Notes: a model not told the origin generated them from the letters alone. Shown: positions 25,651 through 37,495, counted from the first letter of the stretch. The stretch: DNA of 64,000 nucleotides from Saturnia japonica (GCA_033032175.1 CM065321.1:10314501-10378500), one strand, 5' to 3'. A program made the numbers and translations.

Positions 25651-26399
25651 TAAATGACTTCCGTTATCAGTCCCTGTATCCGGTTTCAATTATATTGTAG
25701 CGGAAGTTGTTTCGGCACGCCATCTGTGCATAGTTTTTCTAAACGGAAATTGTATTACAAAAGCATTGGTTGAATCATATTAAAAACAGTATCGTACATG
25801 GAATATAAAAGTATAACGACGTGACACTGTTCCTCTGATACTAAGCTTCTGACTATTCTATGTTTATTACATTAAATTATTTTAAAAATCTATAAAGACT
25901 TAATAATATCCTAATAATAAGCACAGTAAATATACTAACAATTAAACATGAAATAATTATTTAAAAAAATGAATAATGGAATTAGTTATATTAAAAAGTT
26001 TTATTACAATCACGAAAATAATTTTTAAATATACCTATATTATTATGTAATACTTTTGACATAGTATTCAATAAACATTTTAAACAATTTTCAAGTCTAT
26101 AGCCACGCCATGAGAAACGAAATGTATTCAGTAAAATAGGTAAATAAAAAGGATTTAACTTACCTTTGTATCTAATAATATTGATTTGCTAGCGGCAGAG
26201 AGACCATTGTCAAAATCAAGCAAGTATAATGACCCTCAAATTTAAATTCTTGCGAAATTGCTTTCGAAAAAATTGACATAAAAACTCAACGTCCGCGTGC
26301 GTTCGTCTCAGGCCTTAGAAACGAATTCCTAAATAGATCTTCGGTATTTTTTGTTCAAACTCGTTGCAGGAATGTTGTTTGGCGATCATTTTGCTTAAT

Positions 26400-26760
26400 T
26401 ATTAGGCATACAGGCATGAAACATTACCCAACGGTTTCCCTAGAATAAGTTTATTCGACAAACTCTTCTCCGCGCAAACTCGACCGTCGCCCGCGATCTG
26501 CGAACAGAAAGCTTGGACGACTTCATAAGCAGCCTCGCCACGAATATGTTCCGAAAAGTGGACATATCGGCGAATGCATACCTCCGGAATATCGCGCCGC
26601 TTCATACAAGGCCCCCGGAAAGCATGGAAGACCGATACCCTAGCTGCAAGAGGAAGGTAACGAAGCCACGCGCGATCTCGTCCGAGCTGCAACGCCCGAC
26701 TGAGCGCGCGCTAAAAATCGAGGAGAGTTCAACAGCCTACGCGTTACCTGAAGTTATCTA
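26400..26760. other. GC-rich island, unknown
   Basis: About 360 bases of distinctly higher GC than both flanks, with long open frames on both strands (97 codons on minus, 82 on plus), neither with a recognisable domain. It abuts the dispersed repeat starting at 26763. Candidates are a captured gene fragment, a 5' noncoding exon, or an old mobile-element piece. I do not call it a gene. Confidence 0.3.
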
Positions 26761-26762
26761 AA

Positions 26763-27122
26763 CTAATATTATAAAGGTGAAGAGTTTGTTTGTTTGGTTG
26801 AATGCGCTAATCTCAGAAACCACTGGTTCGAATGGAAAAACTATTTTAGTGTTGGATAGCCCATTTATCTAGGAATGCTATAGACCATATAAAATTACGC
26901 TAACTCCAATAGGAACGGAGCATCAATAAAAAATGTTGCAAAAATGGGAGGTCGCGGCGAGGCTGGCCGGTGGGTCTGAATAGCATGCTGCGCGGTTGTG
27001 TTCGAACGTGTGTAGTTCGTAGAGATAGAACAAAAAAGTTTCAGCTCCTTTAGAATTGTATCATAGGTTCCTACGACACATTCTCTCTTATGTGACGCAG
27101 ACGAAGTTGCGCGGATCAGCTA
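26763..27122 (-). repeat. dispersed repeat family 2, inverted
   Basis: Runs from CTAATATTATAAAGGTGAAG through TTGAATGCGC, ACCACTGGTTCGAATGG and CAATAGGAACGGAGCATC to GTTGCGCGGATCAGCTAGTA. This is the mirror image of 34513-35255, which is longer in the middle. Confidence 0.7.
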
Positions 27123-27245
27123 GTATAGCACATAACCTTCCTCAATAAATAGGCTATAAAATACAAAAAGATTGTTTGAAATCTGGTTGTTGATTTCAGA
27201 GGTTAGCGTGTTCAAATAAACAAACAATCTCTTAAGTTATATAGG
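27123..27245 (+). repeat. dispersed repeat family 2, 3' fragment
   Basis: AACCTTCCTCAATAAATAGG then GCTATAAAATACAAAAAG and GCGTGTTCAAATAAACAAAC; it sits tail-to-tail against the inverted copy at 26763-27122. Confidence 0.55.
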
Positions 27246-28039
27246 TTATGTATAGATTTTCTACATCATCATAACAGGCCATATGCTTTACTAACCTTGT
27301 ATTCATTAGCAAAAATGTTTTATTTTTCTTTTAATGATTATATGTATAATCTTAAATGATAATACATAATAATCTATAACCATATTATATTATATTATGG
27401 TGAAATGATGATTACTTTCAAAGTTGCGGTTATCGCTTAGCTAAAATATTAATTTTGAGGATTTAAAGGACTCGCTGCATTCTGATGAATCAACTATGTT
27501 TTTTATAGTTACTACATACTATCGAAATTTGACATTAATTGCTATCGTCGCGTCGTGAGAAAGTCTACCCTCGTCATTCTGTGGAATGAGTTATTTTAGG
27601 CTCAACAAGACACCACAATTAAAATGTAGACATGTCAAAATTGAACTAAAACTATAGTGCCCCTACTCTACAGAAGATCGCGGCTGAATAACCTTTTGTT
27701 GTGTTCCTGCTGTGAGTAGATTTCCAGAGCTCAAGATATCAAGATATCAAGTAGTGATACTTGTGGTATTACAAGCGTCCATAGGTTACGTTAGACGCTA
27801 CCTATTATGCGGACCGTATGCTTATTTACCACCTTTGTAGTAAGAAAAAAAAAGACTCATACATCGATGGTAATGTAGATAATCAGCTAAGTGCTACAAA
27901 AACTCTGCCGAAATATGGTTTCCATCTGTATTTCCGTTCTATCAATCAATACATTTATCTCATGTCTTTGCCATATAGTTACCAAAAAAAATTGTTTAAT
28001 TCAGTTCAAGATCCTCAACGCGAAACAGACTCACAATTC

Positions 28040-28460
28040 GCCGGGTTTTAACCCGCGTCGCAAACGGAAGGGTGTTATAAGTTTAACATGTGTAGCAGCT
28101 GTGTATCCGTGTATATGTATGTATGTGTGTCTGTCTGTAACATCATAGCTCCCAAATGGCTGAACCTATATTGATCTAGTTTTTTATTTTTGTTTTAAAG
28201 ACGACTTGATCGAGAATTTTCCTAGCTATGATTCAAGAAAATCTATTCAACCATTTGAAGTTTATCAGTTTCTAATTGATAAATGGATGCGAGCATCTTT
28301 CATAGGTTAGCTCGAGTCGAAATTTAGCATTCTGCTACTTCAATGATATTAGAAGAACATGGCGACCTTGACCTGATGCTGCAAAATGATCTGGAATCTG
28401 CAGGATACCTTGTTGTGCAGGATATCGTGTTTGAGCTCAATGGAATGATCTCAATGATAT
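28040..28460 (+). repeat. dispersed repeat family 3, copy 2
   Basis: Second copy of the element at 5768-6150, in the same orientation. The opening GTGTTATAAGTTTAACATGT and the internal CTTGATCGAGAATTTTC and GATGCGAGCATCTTTC blocks align. An extra TGTATGTATGTGTGTCTGTC microsatellite lies near its 5' end. Confidence 0.7.
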
Positions 28461-29082
28461 TGATTTAAAATTCGTTTTCAAAACCTAATACTGTAAAGTG
28501 AGCAACTCTTGTATATGTAGATGTATACATACCTATATATAATTATGTTAGATAATATTTAACATTCCAAGTTTACCTAGATAGGTGTTTTTCTTTTTCT
28601 AGTTTTAAGACGCCGAGCAAAGGTCGGTTTTCGAGATATTCAATATTAAAAAGTATGTACCGATTATGTAACCTTTTGCGTATAAAACCCTATGACGTTA
28701 ATGAGCATTGTTTTGTTTAAAAGATAGCCGAATGAATGTATTGTTACGCATGGCGTCAATGCAAATAAGATAACCGCAGAGCCAAAGTTTCAAAGGTCCT
28801 TTGACCTTTTTTGTTTCAACCCATAAAGTTTTGTTTTAATGTAGGTATGTACGTCTCCGGCTATTATGATTTTGTTTTATATGTTTAAAAATCGTGAGCG
28901 GCCATCACGATTCTCTAATGGATAATTGATATTTTATTACTTAGTATCGAATTCTTCGGAAAAGTTGTATATCTTTATTCCTAATTATCTTATTTATTTA
29001 AATTGATATATTATAGTTACATATGTGTTAGTAAAATTAATAAAAACGAATAACTAAATACTAAGATGTTTGTATACAAAAG

Positions 29083-29400
29083 GCCGTGATGGTCGAGTGG
29101 CTTAGACCGGCAGAATATGGATTCGATGTCCGCAAACGCAAACCCCGGCGAATTTTTCGGAATTCGTGTACATTTACTAATTTAAATTGGTAACACTATC
29201 GGCTGACGGTGAAGGAAAACATCGTGAGGAAACCTGAACGCTTGAGAAATGTTCTTGTAGTACCACTGTATGTGGTAAAAATATAGAACTCTTGATTTCT
29301 CGGTGTTTGAAATTGCCAATACATCGTATGCTGGCGTGATGATTAAGTGTGTACAACTTCCCTTGGGAAGAGGCCTTTGCCCAGCATTGAGGAGACACTC
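29083..29400 (+). mobile_element. tRNA-derived SINE, Leu/Ser-like head
   Basis: Head GGCCGTGATGGTCGAGTGGC (A-box like), body with AACACTATCGGCTGACGGTG, GAAGGAAAACATCGTGAGGA, AACCTG and a 3' block AGGCCTTTGCCCAGCATTGA. These body blocks are widespread in lepidopteran SINEs (from memory). The minus-strand frames over it are not genes. Confidence 0.75.
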
Positions 29401-29691
29401 ACATGATGAAATCAAAAAATCGAAACACACAGATGAAGTACGAGTTCATTGACACATTCCTAATTTACTAAACAAAATATACTGGTCGTTGACGTGAATA
29501 TGCGTTTTTAAAACAAAGAATAATTGGTTTATCGCCCACATGATTTGTATCCGCGGCAAGAAGAAAAAGCTAAATTCGGACATTTATATTGTTTTTGGCA
29601 CCAAAACCAGTTCATATGAAATGTTCTGAAATAACTTTCGACTGATAAAACAAAGAAACTCCATATAGATATGTATTATTTTATATTAAAA

Positions 29692-30015
29692 CTAGCTGTG
29701 CCCGCGGCTGTGTTCGCATGGACTACAGAATGCCCTCGAGCGGAGACACTCTCGAATCGTGCTATCCCCGGTCCCGTTTATTTTAAAGACTAACATGCTT
29801 AATGTGGGTGATCCTTAGGAGATGGACTTATCCTCTCGCTGACTTTTTTTAAAGTCTTTTTAAGATCTACAATTATGTGCCGTATTAATTTGATTTATCT
29901 CATATGGTTTACTTAGCGTAAGCGATTTAAACGCTCCAAAATCATCGGATTTCCGAATAGATTTTTATTTTCGCGGAACTCTAATTATTTTTCTAAAATA
30001 AAAACAGCCTAAGTT
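29692..30015 (+). repeat. dispersed repeat family 1, truncated by a LINE
   Basis: AACTAGCTGTGCCCGCGGCT, GACTACAGAATGCCCTCGAG, GTGCTATCCCCGGTCCC, AACATGCTTAATGTGG and the TTTTTCTAAAATAAAAACAG block follow the family order. At about 30015 the repeat stops and the LINE 3' end begins. Confidence 0.65.
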
Positions 30016-30019
30016 ACTC

Positions 30020-30883
30020 GAGAGATTTTATTTATTTTATTTTAATATTTCAAGAAAACTTACAGCTAAGTACTTATTTAAGTTACATGTATAAATTAAT
30101 GAAGGCCATTTACAAGTTCTCACATATAATTATGTACTTATATAAATAAAAAATTAAAAATAAAGTAGACGGAAGAACACAAAAATATTAACAAAAGAAA
30201 TAAGAATTCAAAAGAGCTTTCAACTTCAGCACAGTTGTATCAAATATATCAACGTCTAAATCACTAACAAATTTATTCATACTGCTGCTTACTCGAATGA
30301 AATAGGAATTTTGTATGTAGGTAGTTCTAACAATAGGACTATAAAGTATGTTAGGGTTTGTAAAAGATGTTGCAGGTACACGTAGGTTAATTTTGCTCAG
30401 TATCCCCGAACAGTCAATTAGGCCATTGAGTATACACAAAAGATATGATACATCAGCTATTTCTCTTCGTGTATACAGCGGAAGCATATGAAATTTTTTA
30501 CAGCGCGATGTGTAATCTGGTACAATTATTTCAGATTTAAACTGTAGGAAACGAAGAAACCGCTTTTGTATTTTCTCAATGCGTGTGATATATATATTAT
30601 AATTGGGGTTCCAGACTTGAGATGCGTATTCAAGATGGGTTCGAACAAAAGAACAATAAAGAATTTTAAAAGTTTTAACACATTTAAATGCATTGGATAA
30701 TCGAAATACAAATCCTAATGCTTTAGAAGCTTTTTTGACAACATTATCAATATGCTTATCAAATATTAGTTTTGAGTCAAAAATAACACCTAAATCTCGA
30801 ACAGCATGATGTGAGTAAAGAATGTGTGCGAAATATTCGTGCAAAAAGGTGTAAGGAACTAGAGCTACTGGACCGCTACACAT
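30020..30883 (-). pseudogene. LINE reverse transcriptase, C-terminal fragment
   Basis: The minus strand encodes about 230 residues ending at TAA near 30188: RDLGVIFDSKLIFDKHID, KASKALGFVFRLSNAF, CSFVRTHLEYASQVWNP, RIEKIQKRFLRFLQF and a long basic tail. This is the RT thumb and C-terminal domain of a LINE of the CR1/jockey type. The 5' part is missing, as usual for truncated LINEs. AT-rich 3' sequence extends to about 30020. The C-terminal frame itself is unbroken; clade assignment is tentative. Confidence 0.8.
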
Positions 30884-31149
30884 CTACGCCCTACTCAGCT
30901 ACACACCGTTTCACTGCTTCGCTATGCATTATCGCAACACTTAGCTACCTCGCACATCTCTGGTGGAAACGCAACCTAATCTTGGCTTCTTTTTACGCAA
31001 GTGTTACCGCACGACTGCAATAGTCCAAAGTAACGAAATAAAAAAGATTTTAAATTTTATTGTTATAGGTATAGAGACTTCAACCCATCTTTCCGCGCGC
31101 AGCCCTATGTGTGCGTAAGCTAGTAAACAATTATAGTAAATAATAGTAA

Positions 31150-31190
31150 AAAAAGACAGGCCTCGTGGCGCAGTGGTAGTAAACACTACT
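31150..31190 (+). mobile_element. truncated SINE head
   Basis: GGCCTCGTGGCGCAGTGGTA is an A-box region like that of the SINE at 5043. The B box is missing. Confidence 0.45.
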
Positions 31191-31753
31191 ATTGATTAAG
31201 TATGAAATTTTCATCAACAAATATCTGTTGAACGGGGACGCCCGGGGTCAAGGTGAAAGGTCCTCAGGGTTCGTTACCACCCCAGTAACGATATGTATAA
31301 GTCTCAGCTTTACAACTCAAAACACAAAAAAGTTATGACGAAAAGAAAATCCATTTTCATACATTTGACATTTACAAATACATATTATATGGTGTAGAAG
31401 TTAAAAATAAAGCTAGAAATTGTTAAATTATACAATGACATGACTGTTTTGACAAAACTGTATACTTAAAACTATGAAATAACATATTTAATTTTTCTAA
31501 AATCCTATGAAAGGGATAGGACTAAGAGCCCACGAGGGCCAGACCTTCGTTATTTTATAAAAGCTGAAAGTTCATCTGTGCATGTCCCCTATACAGGTAA
31601 GAACGACCAGGGACTATATAGTTTGGGTTGTGGTTACTTGGGCAGGTAACCGGTAGTAAAGGTGTATAAAATAGTACCTTACATTCGTTAACGTATAAAG
31701 CTCAATTTTTTTATATTTTGTTAAAGATAACTTTAGAAATCTCGTTGTCCATT

Positions 31754-31930
31754 GCCAGACACTTATGACAGTTGCTACCCCCTGCCAGACACCCCTAAAT
31801 TTTAATAAATTATAATTATACTTTTGTTATAGTATAAAAGCTAAATTGTATATATTTTACTTGGGGACCTATGAAAAGACGTTACCTCAATAGCCAGACA
31901 GTTTTAATGGTTTTTACATCTTGCCAGACA
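31754..31930 (+). promoter_or_regulatory. four GCCAGACA motifs (Smad CAGA boxes)
   Basis: GCCAGACA occurs at 31754-31761, 31784-31791, 31893-31900 and 31923-31930: two pairs, each with exactly 30 bp spacing. The third copy carries the full CAGA box AGCCAGACA, known as a Smad3/4 element. The pairs also share weak similarity between motifs, so they may be a decayed tandem repeat instead. Any link to a gene is inference; a candidate exon follows at 31950-32092. Confidence 0.35.
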
Positions 31931-31949
31931 CATCGAAAGTCCGCTATAA

Positions 31950-32092
31950 GTGCAAGCGCACAGTAAACCGAGTTGTCGCAATTGCGCGGTTTAACACAGT
32001 GTTACCCATGTCTTGACACTGCAGTCGTCTTCTAATTAACACGTGTTTTTATCAATTTGTTCTACGGGTACAGCCCGAAATAAAAATTTCAG
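31950..32092 (+). other. candidate noncoding 5' exon
   Basis: A less AT-rich stretch ends at a consensus donor, TTTCAG|GTGAGT (GT at 32093-32094). It has no long frame. It could be an untranslated first exon of the CREB gene 5.6 kb downstream, which would need an acceptor shortly upstream of 37734 such as TATTTAG near 37650. No direct evidence exists. Confidence 0.2.
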
Positions 32093-32093
32093 G

Positions 32094-33981
32094 TGAGTTA
32101 CGAAGAAAATATTTAACCTAACCAGTAATTGTGTCAGCTAATGCATCGTATCACAATTATTAAAATATTATAACGCTAAATTCTAATTTAAAAAAGATAG
32201 ATAATCAGCCATGGGTAACATAAAAAATAATCAGCCATATGGTATAAAAATTCTTTGTCTATCACCATATTATTATAAACTGTATAGAAAATATTTTAGG
32301 AATTTAAAAATATATATATCTTTAAATAACGAACAATAATATGAACAAATAATAAAAGCAGGATATGTGTAAGTAAGCCGCCAGGGTACGCGCTAAATAT
32401 CCCGAAATATAAATAATTTAAAAAAATATAAAAATACATACCACAAATAAATTATGTGTTGGTCGGAACCCTCGGCGTGCGAGTCAGACTCGCGCTTGGC
32501 CGAATAAAGAACGTGTGATTTAAAAATATTGAAGTGAATAGAACTAATGACTATAAAAAAAATTCTATAGTTATTACTTTTTATTATTGATTACTTATTA
32601 TTGATTACTAAATTACTTTTAAGTACTTAGTTACCAACATAGAACAGTGTCCTGAACTTTTTATTTCACTCATATTTTATAGAGACAAGGTATCGCCACT
32701 GTGATCGTTTTATCAGTTAAGTGTCGCTAATGGACCATAGCATGGACAAAAGACACACAAAAGCCTCACAAAGAGCCCTTTCACGGTGAATACTTAGTTT
32801 CAAGAAAAATTGTTCCACCACTTCGTTTCTCGTAGCTGTAAATAGATATAGGTATATTTTAATAGAAAATATCCCATATTTTCATAAAGGCAACAATATC
32901 GTTTTAAAATAATATATACATATTTTTATAGTTTCGAAATCAGTTCTTTATTTCGAACTAATTTTGATTTTTTCATTTGTCGGCAAAAAAACGAATAACG
33001 AAAAAATTATATTGTTTCGTGATAATTTTTGGGCAGTTTAATTTTTAAGGCTCGTTCAGATGTGACGGGCGTTGACGCGCGACAGTATTTCAAAGGTGCG
33101 CATATCCCTTCACTTACCGGCGCGGCATATAGAGATTTTTTTCTATTCATCAATCTATTACGCGCTGTAACGTGCGATCAGTGATATACTACTATACAGG
33201 TCCCTTTTTGAGATGGGGCAGTAAGGGGCTACCTTAACCGTTGTAGCTATAGAAAAACTTTCTGAGACGATTGTCCTTAACTTTTTGAGACATTTTGACC
33301 CGCATTTATACTTTTTAATTACAAAGTCAGCAAGAAAATGGGCAATTTACGCAAAAACATCTTTCACGCCAATCGATCCTGTTTCTTAAAAGGATTAATA
33401 AATTCTATGGGGATGAAATGAGGATAGAGTACTAAAAAAGTCAGAAAACGCAAAAACTTGTCCCATACATTTCGTTGGAAATCATCGTGGCTTCCATAGC
33501 TTTTTGCAACGTAAGTACTAAAATAAACAAAAAGAACTATAACACATGTATTTTCAAAAACAAACCCTTACTGCCCCATATTAAAAATCCGCCCTGTATA
33601 CAAAGTCAAGTCGCACGTTTTCAAATCGCGCGTTTATTTGAACATGGCCTTAATAGTATGTGCTAGACCGCTAGAGGATACTATATTGATCGTTAGTTAT
33701 GTTTTAACAGGCTTTATCGCCCATGACCCACAGTCGACAACTGCTTTTGTATTGGAATCTTTGCATCTGATTGGTTAATTAACAAGAGCGAATTTTTTTT
33801 CCCGGTTGTTAACATGTTTTTAATACAGAGTTATAAAGCACGCTATATTCAGTATTAACAGATTTCTGTTATACCAATGAGCGACTAATATGTAGTATGA
33901 ATATCTATAAAAATTCTATGATAAAAAAATAATAAAGGTTCGCCGGTGTGTGTGAGTTAATTTTTTTAATTTTATTGTATG
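32094..33981. other. intergenic, AT-rich
   Basis: Nothing recognised except the repeat scrap at 32457-32512. Confidence 0.35.
32457..32512 (+). repeat. repeat terminus with 15 bp palindrome
   Basis: CGGAACCCTCGGCGTGCGAG... followed by CTTGGCCG contains the perfect palindrome GCGAGTCAGACTCGC at 32479-32493. This block is a frequent terminus of lepidopteran repeats (from memory). Confidence 0.5.
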
Positions 33982-34512
33982 CTAGCTGTGCCCTTGGCTT
34001 CGCTCACGTGGACTACAGAATGCACGCGAATCTTGCTTCCAGCTCCCGGCCATTTTAAAGACAAAAATGCTTATTGTGGGTGTTACTTAGAAGATAGACG
34101 TATACTCTCCCGGGCTTTTTTGTAGGTTTTTTAATGCCTATGATTATGTAGTACATTAATTTCCTATATCTCTTATGATTTACTCAGTATAAGCCATTTA
34201 AGCGCCCGAATTGATTCACCTTGACAAGTTTTTTTTATTTGTGCAGAACCCTAATTCTTTTTCTAAAATAAAAGTAGCCTAAGTTACTCCCTATATCATC
34301 AGCTATCTATCAGTGAAAGTCCCGTCAAAATCGGTCCTACCGTTTCGGAGATTACCTGGAACAAACAGACAGACAGACAGACTGATAGACAGACAAAAAT
34401 TTTAAAAATGGACTTTTTGTTATAGGTATCGTATATACTTTCATATGCATTTAGTAAAAAACTGTTATTTTGACATTAAAAACAGACACTTCAATTTTAT
34501 TAATTGTATAGA
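33982..34512 (+). repeat. dispersed repeat family 1, full-length copy
   Basis: Best reference copy here. It runs from CTAGCTGTGCCCTTGGCTTC through GACTACAGAATGCACGCG, AAAAATGCTTATTGTGGGTG, TAAAAGTAGCCTAAGTTACT, GTCCCGTCAAAATCGGTCC, a (CAGA)n stretch at about 34365-34395 and TATACTTTCATATGCATTTA to CACTTCAATTTTATT. No coding frame spans it, so it is non-autonomous. Confidence 0.7.
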
Positions 34513-35255
34513 CTAGCTGACCCGCGCAACTAGAGAGAGAGAGAGAGAGGATTAGAGAGAGTGGGTCGTAGGCACCTATAATACAATTCTAAATGAGCTG
34601 AAACTTTCTTTGTTTTATCTACGAACTATTTGAGCACCATTAGCCCTCCCCTCCTCACATGACCGCCCACCTCCCACATCGTGCTGCATAATAAAAATGC
34701 GCGCGCGATACTTGATCATTATTATGCTGCGGAGTTATTTTAAAACTATGACATCTCCTAAGATATTAATTGAAATCAATTGATGAAATGAGTAATTTTG
34801 TTCAAAATTAAATACTTATGATATTTCGATAAGGATTAATACCATGTTTATGAAAACACCTTCGCTAATAATGCATTATTTTAGAACAAATTTTATTACC
34901 ATAAAAGGGTTATGTGCAGTCAACCATAAAACATAGAGATATGCTAACGCGGACTTTTTTTAACTTTTTAAGTTAAACAATTCCGTCACACATAATTGTT
35001 GCGTAATTTTAACCATTTACGCAGCGCACGCAATAGCTCTCAAAAGGAATAAATTTTCCCCGTTTTTTCAACATTTTTCATTGATGCTCCGTTGCTATTG
35101 GTCGTAGCGTGATGTTACATAACATATAGCCTTTCTTGATAAATGGGCTATCCAACAGTAAAATATTTTCCATTCGAACCAGTAGTTCCTGAGATTGGCG
35201 CGTTCAACCGAACAAACAAACAAACTCTTCAGCTTTATAATATTAGTATAGATTA
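34513..35255 (+). repeat. dispersed repeat family 2, long copy
   Basis: From CTAGCTGACCCGCGCAACTA, a (GA)n tract at 34531-34550, GAGCTGAAACTTTCTTTG and CATTGATGCTCCGTTGC to CGTTCAACCGAACAAACAAA and TATAATATTAGTATAG. It lies directly against the family 1 copy ending at 34512. Confidence 0.7.
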
Positions 35256-36119
35256 AAAGGGTTAATTACTAAGTTAAAGTATATAAATAATACAGTGTGT
35301 GATAATTTTATTGTTTTATCGTTCACAGCTCTTGGTAGAGTATTAAATTATTTGCTTACAGACTCTAAGAATAACTAACATCCCTTCGGTCTAATATTTT
35401 CTTTTAATGAAATATTTCAAGGAGGTTTTGCATTAACATATAATAAATCAAACGACAGAGGTCGCATTTATTTACATAGTTTCCATAGATACTTGGTCAT
35501 CGCCAGTATGATAACCGGAAAAATGAAATTATAATTTGTTCACTGTACTGAAAACTATGTATTGTGTAATTGTTTTTTTTTAATTGAAAACTTCTTTTAG
35601 CGCGGTACGCATATTTTTAGATGAGATAAAATCTCACCGACACCGTTACGAGACGCAGCTATAGTGTGTGCATATATGCATGTACATACAGCGGACCGCG
35701 AACGCGTCTTTCATAAAAGAATATAAAGTGTATTTTAAAGTTTCTAATAATTAATACAATACAATTCATAACCCAATAACTAAGTTTTCACTTCTGTCGG
35801 CACTCCAGGAGTGCAAATCGTAATTTTTTTTTTCTATATGACTATACTTTCAGGTATAGCGGCCCTGGAGCCTTAGATGTACTTAAATAGTATATAGTTA
35901 TATAAACATATTGTCACTGTCACAAATTAAAATCCATCAAGCCGTTTAAAAAGCTACAGAGCGTGCCAAAGAAATAGATATACATATATACATATAAAGA
36001 CATTGTAGCGACATCTACATAGCGACATCTATCGAGCCACATAAGACGCATCCTACTATTATCCTACATTGCGCTATAGATATTAACTCAATCGTTGTGT
36101 ATATATAACCCGACTACAA

Positions 36120-36640
36120 CCTTTGGGCTTAGGTCCGTTCCTCGGTGTGAAACCCTTGGGTCAGGCAGCCGCCCGCGCGATACAAAGTGACACTATACGT
36201 GCAAGACTTAGTTACCCACACACAACATTACACACGTATGAACACACACACGTGCACACCACACAGGTACATAGGTTCTGTAAGGGACCTTTTTTTTTGC
36301 GCTAGTTTGACTAATGCGCTAGTTAGTGTAGAAAAACCATTCCGATTATTAAATACACATACGCATGGTCCACTCCTTCCTCCCAGGAGGAGGGGAACGT
36401 GCATATGAGTATATGTTAGTTAGTTCGAATTCTCGTAGGAACAGGGAATTAGTTAGATCGCGACCTATTCGCATTCGCGACGACCGCCCGAGCCGAGGTT
36501 CGGCCACTCTGGCACCCTCGTGCGGGTCGTCACAAACTTTCGCGGCTGAGTGCCCTAAGCGCTCGCCCCCAAGTCCGGTGAAGCTGTAAAAGCCGCAGCG
36601 GCTCTGTTTTAGGATAGGGCTCCTAAGGCTAACAGTGTAG
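36120..36640 (+). mobile_element. jockey-like LINE, 3' fragment only
   Basis: Matches the 3' untranslated part of the element at 24435-25650 in opposite orientation: CACACAGGTACATAGGTTCT, TAAGGGACCT, TTAGTTAGATCGCGAC, CGAGGTTCGGCCACTCTGGC and GCTCGCCCCCAAG. No RT coding sequence remains. The frames read over it are by-products of its GC-rich 3' region. Confidence 0.7.
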
Positions 36641-37007
36641 TTAGTTCTCAATTGCAAAATTATTATAAAATATTTAAAGAGCCAAATAATAAAACATTAT
36701 TGTATGTCAATAGTTCTACTTTCTTCTTACTCTGTCACATTATATATTCTTCTAAATATTTATATCAAAACTCCTATAGAAAGTTTGCACTAAAGAAGTA
36801 TGAACGCCACACATACACTCGAAAAACTTAATCCTCCTTTTTCGTAGTCGGGTAATAAAAATACTAGCTACACAAATATGCAAACAAGTTCCTCCCAAAA
36901 TTTAATTATTATATTTTGTTTTTATTTTTACACACTTATTTCTTCAAACTTCGAAGTCCTTTAATCGAGTAAATTATATTTCGCACGCTAATTTTCAACT
37001 GCCTCGT

Positions 37008-37265
37008 TAGCCTAGTGGTCGTAAGCGCGACTGCTATGAGTGAGGTCCTGGGTTCGAATCCCAGGCCGAGAAAAGTATTATTGGGTTTTTCCTATGAAAT
37101 TCTCAGTAGCAGCTCTGAGTTTGGTTTCGGGCCCGATGAATGGCAATAGGCTCGCCCCCTATTACATGGGACCTAAAAACATACTTGGCGAACTGTGGGT
37201 GTACAGTACACCTTTGCCTAACCCTTCGGGGAATATAGGCGTGATGGTATGTAATTTTCAATTCT
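37008..37265 (+). mobile_element. tRNA-derived SINE, best copy
   Basis: Has A box TTAGCCTAGTGGTC and B box GGGTTCGAATCCC in a tRNA-like head, then body TATGAAATTCTCAGTAGCAG, ATGGCAATAGGCTCGCCCCC, ATTACATGGGACCTAAAAAC and tail GAATATAGGCGTGATGGTAT. Relatives are at 18790-18960 and 60830-60950. The 75-codon frame over it is not a gene. Confidence 0.75.
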
Positions 37266-37495
37266 AAACATTATTTAAATTAGATTTTATTTGACTAATT
37301 GTTTAATGATGATGAATCAAAAATAAATAATAAGTTTTTATGAAAATATGTATTTATGTATGTGATACAAATAAAAATAATAAATTATTACCACTTATTT
37401 TTTAATTCTAAGTGAAACGAAATCGCTGGACTAATTAATTACGATATAACTCGATAGATGGCGCAAAACAGACAACTGCTTTGACATGCAGTCCG

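Noticed and set aside
34531..34560. (GA)n tract as a GAGA-factor element
   Set aside because: Lies inside a family 2 repeat, and related GA/CT tracts occur in another copy at 54885.
36349..36657. Overlapping frames of 74-102 codons on both strands
   Set aside because: They lie in the GC-rich 3' untranslated part of the jockey-like family, matched at 24435-24904.
37008..37080. Possible tRNA gene
   Set aside because: A and B boxes are present, but the sequence continues into a repeated SINE body and has relatives at 18790 and 60830.
37040..37267. 75-codon frame MRSWVRIPGREKYYW...
   Set aside because: Covers the SINE at 37008-37265, starting in its B-box region.
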